A DNA stretch of 64,000 nucleotides. Origin: Alphaproteobacteria bacterium (GTDB lineage: Bacteria; Myxococcota_A; UBA796; GCA-2862545). Location of the stretch: contig JACKER010000009.1 in the NCBI GenBank assembly GCA_020632925.1, positions 1-64,000 on the forward strand, written 5' to 3'. Numbering within the stretch: the first letter of the stretch is position 1; every line of letters starts with the position of its first letter. The translations under genes and the position numbers were made by a program. The notes under the pieces were generated by a model that did no database searches, had not been told where the DNA came from, and saw only the letters and a program-made list of their open reading frames with translations. Positions 43,307 through 51,298 of the stretch are shown one piece after another.

Positions 43307-44983
43307 ATGGTCGGTATCTCCTGGTTGGCGCTCCTCGCCTGCAGCGGTGGCCCGGTTCCGCACACCGACGTGGAAGACACCGGGACATCGGGCGACGACG
43401 ACGACGACGACGACATCACGATCCCGCCCGTCCGCGAGGACCAGGGCAGCCTCGTCGTCTCCGCCTTCCTCCCCTGGGCGGACGTCCAGGCGCCCTCCAC
43501 CCTGATGACCGGTGTGTTCGTCGAGTCCAAGCGCAACTGGATCAACCTCGCCCAGTGCGTGTCGATGCCGCAGGCCTGGTGCATGTCGACCGAGCCCAAG
43601 GGCCCGTACGACTCCGTCGAGGTCCAGGACTACGACCCGACGCTGATCGACGACCTGGCGACGCGGTACGTCGGGACCGAGGTCACGCTCGGGCCGCTGG
43701 TGGCGCCGGCGGCGCGCATCGAGGAGAAGGACAAGGACTACTACTTCCAGGGCTGGGACAGCGCCGACCTGCCGACCGGCGAGCTCGGGCTGCACCTCTC
43801 GGGCGAGTGGGGCCCGTACGACGGCACCGCCGACGTGATCGCGCCGGATCCGATGGTCGTCACGAGCGTCGACCCGCTCGCCATCAACGAGATCTACGAC
43901 TCGGGCCCCATGCACCTGACCTGGGAGCCGGGCACCAACGGCGATGTCTACCTCCTGGTGGACACGCCGGTGGAGCGCCGCCTGTGGCGTCTCGAGGACA
44001 CGGGATCGTTCGATCTGGACCTCGCGCCCTACCAGCTGCCCGATCGCACGCGCGTCGACCTGATGCTCATGCGCTGGGGGCGCGGCCTGGTGGACCACTC
44101 CGGCGACGAGGTGGACGTCATCGTCCAGTCCATCCAGCCGATCCGTGGCCTGTGGCGCTCGATCGGAGGACGCTCGGAGCTGACCGAGCTGTACGACGAG
44201 TGCGCCGAGGCCGAGACCGCCGCCAGCGTGCAGCCGGGCTTCTACTTCGCGGAGCTGAGCGGGTACGTGGCCGACATGGACCCGACGGCGCAGGGGTGCA
44301 CCGGCTTCTCGGAGCCGGGCAACGACGGCATCATCCCCGTCGATCTGCCGCCGCAGACCCTGCTGCACGTGAACTTCGCGCTCCCCTCCCAGGACTCCGC
44401 GCTCTACCTCCTGTCGGACTGCACCCGCCCGCGGAACGCCTGCCTCGTCGGTGCGGACGACGGGCTGACCGGGGAGAACGAGGAGGTGCAGTACCTCAAC
44501 GACACGCCGTACCCGGTGCGCGTCTACATCGTGCTGGACTCCTTCCGGCGCATCCAGAGCGTGGGGTACGTCGACTTCACGATCACGCAGGTCGGCGGCG
44601 ACATCCTCCACCCCACCTGCGTCCAGGCGATGGACGCCGGCCCGATCGAGCCCGGCACGTACACCGGCGACATCGGGGGGTACGCCGATCTGCTCGATCC
44701 GCAGTGCGTCGCCAACACCTCCGGGGGCGAAGGGCTCGCGCAGGTCTTCCTGCTCGCCGGGCAGACGCTGACGGCCACGGTGACGGCGGACGGCAACCCG
44801 AGCCTGTACCTGATGTACAACTGCTCCAACGTCCAGAGCTGCTTCGAGGGCGTGAACCAGAACAACCAGGACACCGAGACCATCACGTACACGAACGAGA
44901 GCGGCTTCAGCGAGTTCGTCTACCTGGCGCTGGACAGCGGCGGGAACGTGAGCGACTACATCCTGGATGTTTCTGTAGAATGA
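43307..44983 (+). CDS. Lipoprotein paralogue 1, unknown function
   Basis: A 558-residue lipoprotein. Signal: MVGISWLALLAC with Cys12, then an acidic linker with a run of seven Asp. The body is beta-rich: GVFVESKRNWINLAQC, LYLLSDCTRPRNACLVGADD, and two or three pre-peptidase-like domains with paired Cys. It is homologous to the next gene: GVFVESKRNWINLAQC against GVFAKSAPNYVNLAQC, and RLWRLEDTGSFDLDL against RVFHLEDDGYYDLDI. ATG 43307 has GGAGGACGGGG upstream. It may be a surface partner of the histidine kinase. Confidence 0.85.
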   Translation: MVGISWLALLACSGGPVPHTDVEDTGTSGDDDDDDDITIPPVREDQGSLVVSAFLPWADVQAPSTLMTGVFVESKRNWINLAQCVSMPQAWCMSTEPKGPYDSVEVQDYDPTLIDDLATRYVGTEVTLGPLVAPAARIEEKDKDYYFQGWDSADLPTGELGLHLSGEWGPYDGTADVIAPDPMVVTSVDPLAINEIYDSGPMHLTWEPGTNGDVYLLVDTPVERRLWRLEDTGSFDLDLAPYQLPDRTRVDLMLMRWGRGLVDHSGDEVDVIVQSIQPIRGLWRSIGGRSELTELYDECAEAETAASVQPGFYFAELSGYVADMDPTAQGCTGFSEPGNDGIIPVDLPPQTLLHVNFALPSQDSALYLLSDCTRPRNACLVGADDGLTGENEEVQYLNDTPYPVRVYIVLDSFRRIQSVGYVDFTITQVGGDILHPTCVQAMDAGPIEPGTYTGDIGGYADLLDPQCVANTSGGEGLAQVFLLAGQTLTATVTADGNPSLYLMYNCSNVQSCFEGVNQNNQDTETITYTNESGFSEFVYLALDSGGNVSDYILDVSVE

Positions 44984-45036
44984 CGCTCGGTCCGCGCAGC
45001 GGGCATGTTCGACGACCGCAATCTCACGAGGCTCGT

Positions 45037-46773
45037 ATGCTCCGCACCCTGGTCCCCGCCCTGCTCCTCGCCGTGGGATGTAGTGGTCCGTCCACGGAGG
45101 AGACCGACACGAGCAGCGTCGACACCGACACGGACACGCAGGTCACCGGCCCCACGACCACGCTGATCGACACCGCGTGGCCGCCCGGGGACCTCGGCAG
45201 CCTCAACATCATCCACCACGTGAACACCGGGAACGTCGGCGTCTTCGGGGTCTTCGCGAAGTCCGCCCCGAACTACGTCAACCTCGCGCAGTGCGCCGTG
45301 TCCGGGAACACCTGCGTCACGGGCATCCCCGGCGACGAGGACGACTGGGAGGACCAGGATCCGGACACGGACATCCAGCGCGAGGACATCCACACGCGGT
45401 TCATGGGCTACGAGATCACCTTCGGCCCGTACACCATGCGGTACCAGGAAGACCGCCGGAACGGCTTCGGGTACTACGCGTCCAACGTCTCGCGCGAGGA
45501 GCTGCCCGAGGGATGGATCGGCGCCTCCTGGGGCGGCCAGTGGTCGGACTACTCGAGCGACGCCGACCTCGACGTGAGCCGGCCCATCGACCTGGTGGCG
45601 CCGCGCCCCGGCAGCAACACGTTCATCACGAACGGGCAGTTCCTGCCGGTGGAGTGGGTGCCGACGGGCAAGGGCATCGTCACCCTGACGGTGGGCACGC
45701 GCTTCGACCTGTACCGCGTGTTCCACCTCGAGGACGACGGGTACTACGACCTCGACATCGACGCGCTCGGCATCCTGGACGACACCGAGGAGCTCACGCT
45801 GACCCTGACCCGCTGGGATCGGAGCTCGGTGAACTTCGAGGGCAACGTGGTCGAGATGGTCGCCGCCAGCGACGTCTGGTTCACGGTGGACTACGCGAAC
45901 ATCGGCCCGCGCGAGCGGCTCTACGCCGCGGACCAGTGCGACGAGGCCCGCGGCCTGCCGTCGGTCACGCCGGGTGGCTGGTGGGGCCGGCTCGACTTCA
46001 TGACGGACAACCTCCGGCCGACCACGTGCCTCACGTCCGGGAGCCCCCTGGCCAAGGCGTGGGGCAAGGACGCCCTCCTGCGCGTGGAGGTGCCGCCGAA
46101 GTCGGTGCTGAACCTGGACTACAACACGCTGAGCGAGTCCGCCTCCCTCTACGTCCTGACGGACTGCAGCACCGCCAACTCCTGCGTGAAGGGTTCGGAC
46201 ATCGACCAGAACCCCAACATCCACGAGTTCACGAACTACTTCAACAGCACCGAGGATCCGGAGGAGCTGTTCATCGGCCTGGACACGACGGGCGTGGATG
46301 CGTCCAACCAGCCCACCCCGGGCGACACGGTCTGGACCCTCGACGTGACGGTCGAGACCCTGCGTGATCCGCTCATGTTCGACACCTGCCTCGATGCCCT
46401 CGGCCAGCCGCAGACGCTGTCCAGCGGCGGGTATTTCGAGGAGTTCGTGGCGTACACGGACAACCTCAACCCCGGCAACGGCGGCTGCACGCACACCTCG
46501 CTCAACGGCGCCGACGCGCTGATGCCCTTCTCGCTCGGGCCGGGCCAGACGTTCACCGTCAACGTCACCTCCCCCGGCGGCGACGTGGGTGTCTACGTGC
46601 TGTCCAACTGCAACGACGTGTTCAGCTGCGTCGGCGGCGCGGACGCCGGCACCAACCAGACCGAGCAGCTGGTGCTCGTGAACCAGGGCAAGGCGACCGC
46701 CAACCTGTACCTGGTGGTCGACAGCAAGGGTCCCGGCCTGCGGCCCTTCGTGATGGGCGTCTCCATCCAGTGA
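45037..46773 (+). CDS. Lipoprotein paralogue 2, unknown function
   Basis: A 578-residue lipoprotein: MLRTLVPALLLAVGC as signal and lipobox, then a short DTDTD linker. It is homologous along its length to the gene before (YVLTDCSTANSCVKGSD against LYLLSDCTRPRNACLVGAD). The three later domains each carry one CxxxxSC-like pair. Start 45037 has GAGG nearby; ATG 44980, overlapping the previous stop, is in frame but would give a long, unlikely n-region. The stop overlaps the ATPase start (GTGA at 46770-46773). Confidence 0.85.
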   Translation: MLRTLVPALLLAVGCSGPSTEETDTSSVDTDTDTQVTGPTTTLIDTAWPPGDLGSLNIIHHVNTGNVGVFGVFAKSAPNYVNLAQCAVSGNTCVTGIPGDEDDWEDQDPDTDIQREDIHTRFMGYEITFGPYTMRYQEDRRNGFGYYASNVSREELPEGWIGASWGGQWSDYSSDADLDVSRPIDLVAPRPGSNTFITNGQFLPVEWVPTGKGIVTLTVGTRFDLYRVFHLEDDGYYDLDIDALGILDDTEELTLTLTRWDRSSVNFEGNVVEMVAASDVWFTVDYANIGPRERLYAADQCDEARGLPSVTPGGWWGRLDFMTDNLRPTTCLTSGSPLAKAWGKDALLRVEVPPKSVLNLDYNTLSESASLYVLTDCSTANSCVKGSDIDQNPNIHEFTNYFNSTEDPEELFIGLDTTGVDASNQPTPGDTVWTLDVTVETLRDPLMFDTCLDALGQPQTLSSGGYFEEFVAYTDNLNPGNGGCTHTSLNGADALMPFSLGPGQTFTVNVTSPGGDVGVYVLSNCNDVFSCVGGADAGTNQTEQLVLVNQGKATANLYLVVDSKGPGLRPFVMGVSIQ

Positions 46774-48122
46774 CCCAGCACCGGACGCCGTCGGCCGAGG
46801 AGCTCGAGTTCCTCAAGGGCTTCTATCGAGCGCTGGGGGACCGTCCGCTCGAGCCGGACGACTCCTGGTACGTCGCCCTCTACCAGGACGAGGAGCTGGC
46901 CGCGTCCGACCCCGTCGAGCAGCTCGCCACCGCGATCGAGTGGTCCGCTCTCGAGTCCACCCACCTGTTCTCGGGCTTCCGGGGAACCGGGAAGTCGACG
47001 GAGCTGCGTCGCCTCCGCGCGCGCCTCCGCCGCACGGGACGCCACGTCGTCGTCCTCTGCGACATGGTCGACACGCTGAACCTCGGATCGCCGGTGGACG
47101 CCGTGGACTTCCTGATCGGGGTCGCGGGCGCCTTCGGCGACGCGCTCGACGCGGATCCCGACCTGCTGGGGCACGACCCGGGGCGCGAGAGCTACTGGGC
47201 CCGCGCCGTCGGCCTGTTCCGCACGCTCGACGTCGAGGTCGGCGGCAACCTGGGCGTGGCCTCGGCGACCCTCAAGACCAACCTCCGCAAGGATCCGACC
47301 TTCCGCGAGCGGCTGCGGGAGTGGATGGACGGTCGGCTGGGCGCGCTGGTCGACGACGTCCACGACTACCTCAAGTCCTGTGTGGCGGCGCTGCGGCGCA
47401 AGCACGGAGACGACGTCGAGGTGGTGCTCCTGCTCGACAGCATCGAGCAGATCCGCGGCACGTCCTTCGGGCACGCCGAGAGCGTGTACTCCTCGGTCGA
47501 GGCCCTCTTCAGCAACCACGCGGAGAGCCTGCGCTTCGAGGACATCCACGTGGTGTACACCGTGCCGCCCTGGCTGAAGATCCGGTCGCCGGGGATCGCC
47601 GGGGAGTACGGCGGGATGCAGCTGTTGCCGTGCGTCCGCGTCCGCGACCGCGCCACCGGTGAGCCCTTCCGTCCCGGGCTGGACGCCCTCGAGCGCGTCA
47701 TCGGGCGCCGCGGCGACTGGAAGCGCGTGCTCGGGACGCGCGCGCGGCTCGACCGTCTCCTGCTCGCGTCGGGCGGGTACCTCCGTGATCTGCTCCGGCT
47801 GCTGCAGGCCGTGCTGCGAGAGGCGCGCAACCGCGAGCTGCCCGTGGGCGACGACGTCGTGGAGCTCGCGCTGCACGAGGTGCGCAACAGCTACCTCCCC
47901 CTCGCTCGCCACGACGCGGCCTGGCTCGCCGAGATCCATGCGTCGGGCAACCCGGAGCTCGACGTGCACCGGGCCGACGGCGACGAGGCCAACCTGTACG
48001 ACCTCTCCCGGTTCTTCGACACGCACCTCGTGCTCTGCTACCGCACCCTCGAGGAGTGGTACGACGTGCACCCGCTGCTGCTCGACGAGGTCCTCCGGCA
48101 GGCCGGTGAGCGCCGGTCCTGA
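46770..48122 (+). CDS. P-loop ATPase of STAND/AAA-like type
   Basis: A 450-residue soluble ATPase. Walker A is LFSGFRGTGKSTELRRL (69-76 core), Walker B is VEVVLLLDSIEQIRG (Asp223), and a sensor-like VVYTVPPWLKIRSP follows. The C-terminal region is helical (RLDRLLLASGGYLRDLLRLL, typical of an AAA winged-helix lid region) and ends in a region rich in His and Tyr. No transmembrane segment. The pattern is of signal-transducing ATPases, not of transporters. GTG 46770 overlaps the lipoprotein stop, and its own end overlaps the TPR gene by 17 nt, so the three are coupled. Confidence 0.85.
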   Translation: MTQHRTPSAEELEFLKGFYRALGDRPLEPDDSWYVALYQDEELAASDPVEQLATAIEWSALESTHLFSGFRGTGKSTELRRLRARLRRTGRHVVVLCDMVDTLNLGSPVDAVDFLIGVAGAFGDALDADPDLLGHDPGRESYWARAVGLFRTLDVEVGGNLGVASATLKTNLRKDPTFRERLREWMDGRLGALVDDVHDYLKSCVAALRRKHGDDVEVVLLLDSIEQIRGTSFGHAESVYSSVEALFSNHAESLRFEDIHVVYTVPPWLKIRSPGIAGEYGGMQLLPCVRVRDRATGEPFRPGLDALERVIGRRGDWKRVLGTRARLDRLLLASGGYLRDLLRLLQAVLREARNRELPVGDDVVELALHEVRNSYLPLARHDAAWLAEIHASGNPELDVHRADGDEANLYDLSRFFDTHLVLCYRTLEEWYDVHPLLLDEVLRQAGERRS

Positions 48123-49821
48123 GTGCGAGGCGCTCCGCACCCACCTCGAGTGGGCGGACGGATCCTGGGTCGGCTTCGTGTTCGCCGAGGACGAGCGCGC
48201 CACCCTGCCGCTGCGGGAGGTGGTGCTCGACTGGGCCGGCCCCGGCGGCGCGGACGTCCTGCTGCCGGAGACCCCGGCCGACCTCCGCGAGGTCGTCCGC
48301 GAGCTCGTGACCCGTCGCTCCCGGGCGGCGTGGCTCGAGGCGACGGGGGCCGGTCCTACCTGGGAGGACGCCTGGCGCGACGTGCTGGTGCGGCTCGACG
48401 AGCGCCGGGAGCGGCTCCGGCGGATCGAGGGCGGGCTGATCCTGGTGGGCCATCCGTCCGCCAAGGAGCTCTTCCGCACGGCGGCCCCGGACCTCTGGTC
48501 CGCGCGAGCGCTGGTGCTCGAGCCCCCGACGCCCGAGGGATCCCCGAGGCCACGGCAGGCCAAGCGTCGGGACGCCGCCTCGTGGGAGCGCCGACGCATC
48601 GCACGCCGGTTCGCGGAGGTCGAGGCGCTGCTCGCGCAGGGGTGGGCGTCGGAGGCGCTGCCGGCCAGCGAGGCCCTGGTGCGCCGGGTGGAGCGCGCGG
48701 CCCGCGACGAGCCCGCGGCCCTCGTGCTGGAGGCCGACGTCGAGGAGCTGGCGGGGAGGGTCGCGATGCAGCTCGGGGAGCCCGCGGAGGCCCGACGGCG
48801 CTACCTCCTCGCGCTGCCGCTGCGCCGTCGTCTGGCGCGGGGACGAGGATCGGAGCGCCATCGGCGTCGTGCCGAGCTGGCGCGCAGCCTGTCCGTGCTG
48901 GGCGACCTGGCGGCCGAGCTGGGAGACGCCGAGACCGCCGAGGCCGAGCTGGCGGAGTCGGTGGCGCTGCGTCGGCGCCTGGTGCGGTGGTCCGACGATC
49001 GCGAGAGCCTCGCCGAGCTGGCCATCGGCTGGTCGCTGCTCGGCGATCTCAAGCTGGCGCGCCACGACGCCGGCGACGGGAGGCTCCGCGAGGCGATCGC
49101 GGCGCTGCAGGAGGCGGTCCGGCTGCGCGAGCGGATCGCGGGCGACTCCCCCGATCCCCGCTCGCTCCGGCTCCTGTCGGTGTCGGTGGGCAAGCTCGGG
49201 TCGGCGATGGCGCGAGACGGCGATCACCCCAGGGCGCGCGCCTGCTTCGAGCGGGCGGCGGAGCTCGCGCGTCGCGTCGCGGACTCCGATCCGGGCAACG
49301 TGGCGTGGCGGATGGAGGCCACCGTGTCGGACTCCCGGCTGGCGGACGCCGACCGGGCCCGGGGCGATCTCGAGGGGGCGCTGGAGCGGTACCTGGAGGT
49401 GGTGGCCGAGCGCGAGCGGCTGTCGGCCGAGGATCCCCAGAACATCCGATGGAAGGAGCTGACGGCGGCGGCCTTCGGCCGAGCGTCCGACACGGCGAGC
49501 GAGCTGGAGGACGCCACGCGAGCCCGCCGCCTGGCGCACCGCGCGCTCGGGCTCGCGGAGGAGGTCGCGTGGCACGACCCCCAGCACCCCGGACGCCAGG
49601 ACGTGCTCGGCCGGGCCCTGCTGCGGCTGGCCACCCTCGAGCGGCGCGCGGGCCGCCAGGAGGCCGCTTCGCGACTGGTGACGCGGGCGGCGGAGGTCGC
49701 GCGCCGGCTGTACGATCGCGGCGGGGAGGCCCGTCGGCGGGGCCGCGATCTGGCGCGCGAGATCCGCGCGGGTGGCTGGGACCCGGAAGACGGGCTGCCC
49801 GGACCGGTCGAAGGGGGTTAG
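48106..49821 (+). CDS. TPR-repeat protein with unrecognised N-terminal domain
   Basis: A 571-residue soluble protein. Residues 1-145 form an alpha/beta region I do not recognise (GFVFAEDERATLPLREVVLD, VLVRLDERRERLRRIEGG, LILVGHPSAKELFRTAAPD). Residues about 165-545 are helical repeats of TPR type, for example LGDLAAELGDAETAEAELAE and LGSAMARDGDHPRARACFER. GTG 48106 starts inside the ATPase gene (17-nt overlap), so the two are made together. The pairing of a P-loop ATPase with a repeat scaffold recalls regulatory complexes such as NLR-like systems, but nothing shows what it senses. Confidence 0.8.
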   Translation: MSAGPECEALRTHLEWADGSWVGFVFAEDERATLPLREVVLDWAGPGGADVLLPETPADLREVVRELVTRRSRAAWLEATGAGPTWEDAWRDVLVRLDERRERLRRIEGGLILVGHPSAKELFRTAAPDLWSARALVLEPPTPEGSPRPRQAKRRDAASWERRRIARRFAEVEALLAQGWASEALPASEALVRRVERAARDEPAALVLEADVEELAGRVAMQLGEPAEARRRYLLALPLRRRLARGRGSERHRRRAELARSLSVLGDLAAELGDAETAEAELAESVALRRRLVRWSDDRESLAELAIGWSLLGDLKLARHDAGDGRLREAIAALQEAVRLRERIAGDSPDPRSLRLLSVSVGKLGSAMARDGDHPRARACFERAAELARRVADSDPGNVAWRMEATVSDSRLADADRARGDLEGALERYLEVVAERERLSAEDPQNIRWKELTAAAFGRASDTASELEDATRARRLAHRALGLAEEVAWHDPQHPGRQDVLGRALLRLATLERRAGRQEAASRLVTRAAEVARRLYDRGGEARRRGRDLAREIRAGGWDPEDGLPGPVEGG

Positions 49822-49844
49822 GGACCCTCGGCTCGGAGGAACCC

Positions 49845-50543
49845 ATGGAGTCGAACCTGGTCGGCGCGCGCATCCTGATCGTCGAGGACGACGCCACCAT
49901 CGGGCTCGGACTGGTCGCGGCCCTGGAGCACGAGCGGTTCGAGGCCCACCACGTGGACACGGGCGAGAAGGCGCTGGTGGCCGTCCGCGAGGAGACGCCC
50001 GATCTGGTGATCTGCGACATCATGCTCCCCGGCATCGACGGGTTGCAGGTCCTGCGCACGGTGAAGGCCGAGTTCCCCAACGTGCCCGTGATGATGCTCA
50101 CGGCCAAGTCCGACGAGATCGACAAGGTCATGGGCCTCGAGATGGGCGCCGCCGACTACGTGACGAAGCCGTTCTCGGCCCGCGAGGTCGTCGCCCGCGT
50201 GAAGACGCGGCTGCGCGAGCGCTCCACGGAGACGCGCACGCCGGACATGTTCCACTTCGGGAACGTCAAGGTCGACCTGCGCCGCCGGATCCTCTGGAAG
50301 AACGGCGAGGAGTCGACGCTGACGACCCACGAGGCCGGCACGCTGCAGTACCTCATCATGCATCGCGGCCGGGACGTGTCGCGCGAGGAGCTGCTCAAGG
50401 AGGTCTGGCGGTACACGGCGGCCGTGAACACGCGGACCGTCGACAACCAGATCCTCAAGCTTCGCAAGAAGATCGAGGATGTGCCGGACAAGCCGCGCCA
50501 CATCCTGACCGTGCACGGCACGGGCTACCGGTTCGAGCCCTGA
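49845..50543 (+). CDS. OmpR/PhoB-family response regulator
   Basis: A 232-residue regulator. Receiver domain: ILIVEDDATIGLGL (acid pocket), phosphoacceptor Asp58 in LVICDIMLPGIDGLQ, Thr in MMLTAKSDE and Lys in DYVTKPFSAREV. The winged-helix DNA-binding domain shows LTTHEAGTLQYLIMHRGRDV, SREELLKEVWRY, NTRTVDNQILKLRKKIED and GTGYRFEP. ATG 49845 follows GGAGGA. It is probably the partner of the histidine kinase at 41219, being the only regulator of this type in the same-strand run. Confidence 0.95.
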   Translation: MESNLVGARILIVEDDATIGLGLVAALEHERFEAHHVDTGEKALVAVREETPDLVICDIMLPGIDGLQVLRTVKAEFPNVPVMMLTAKSDEIDKVMGLEMGAADYVTKPFSAREVVARVKTRLRERSTETRTPDMFHFGNVKVDLRRRILWKNGEESTLTTHEAGTLQYLIMHRGRDVSREELLKEVWRYTAAVNTRTVDNQILKLRKKIEDVPDKPRHILTVHGTGYRFEP

Positions 50544-50548
50544 CCGCA

Positions 50549-51298
50549 GTGGACGCGTCGATCGAGGTCGTCGCGCGCATCTCGGCGCGGCTGGAGGGCG
50601 CGTCCACCGAAGAGACCGCGCGTCGCTACGCATCCGCCCACCGCTGCCTCCGCGGGATCCGCGGCGTGCCGATGGGTGATGTCGCGCGGATCGGGGACGA
50701 GGCGGCCGGGTGGTGGCACCCCTCCCTCCCCGACGACGGGCAGGCGCTCTCGGCGCTGTTCGGAGCGGCCTGGGAGGACGGCCTCGTGGCGGTCGGGCTG
50801 CTGGCCTCCACCGTGGCGGCAACCCCCAGCGAGGCCCTGGCGCTCGGGCTCGAGTGGGCGGAGCGCACCGACGACCCGACCACGGCGGATGCCCTCGGCT
50901 GGCTGGTCGTGGGCCCTGCCGTCCTCGCGCTCGGCGAAGGCCCGGACGCTGCCCTGCACCGGCTCGCCGGTCACCCGCGCGCGGAGACCCGGCGGGTCGC
51001 GGTGGCGATGGCCCTGGCCGGCACGCCGCTGGAGGTCGAGGGGGCCGCTGCCGCTCCCCTGCGCGCCGCGCTCGACATGCCGCACCTGCGCGTCGTCGAC
51101 GAGCTGCGGACCGATCTCGTCCGACCCGTCGTGGACCGTTTCGTGCGGGACGTCGCGCTGCACAAGCCGCTCCGGCGCTTGATCCGGGTGTGGGCCGTCG
51201 AGGATCCCGCGTCACTCCTGAGCTGGGCGGGCACGGTCCGGGGCGGGCTCCCGGCGGTGCTCGGCGCCGAGGTGAAGCGCGTGAGGCGCGGGGTATGA
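50549..51298 (+). CDS. HEAT-like protein resembling AlkD DNA-alkylation repair family
   Basis: A 249-residue, all-helical protein. The segment RCLRGIRGVPMGDVARIGDE and ALFGAAWEDGLVAVGLLAST resemble the AlkD pattern in which a short loop follows the second helix and is followed by a helix ending in LVA-LLL. AlkD-type glycosylases bind damaged DNA through HEAT-like repeats. Residues needed for base excision cannot be confirmed here, so it may only be structurally related. GTG 50549 starts 5 nt after the regulator stop; its stop overlaps the next start (ATGA). Confidence 0.5.
   Translation: MDASIEVVARISARLEGASTEETARRYASAHRCLRGIRGVPMGDVARIGDEAAGWWHPSLPDDGQALSALFGAAWEDGLVAVGLLASTVAATPSEALALGLEWAERTDDPTTADALGWLVVGPAVLALGEGPDAALHRLAGHPRAETRRVAVAMALAGTPLEVEGAAAAPLRAALDMPHLRVVDELRTDLVRPVVDRFVRDVALHKPLRRLIRVWAVEDPASLLSWAGTVRGGLPAVLGAEVKRVRRGV

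Noticed and set aside
44976..44981. TAGAAT as internal promoter for the second lipoprotein
   Set aside because: It overlaps the end of the previous gene and has no -35 match; kept only as a weak possibility.
42202..45036. Extension of the lipoprotein-2 frame upstream through the kinase and lipoprotein 1
   Set aside because: The upstream part is an out-of-frame reading of two real genes; a lipoprotein signal at 45037 sets the true start.
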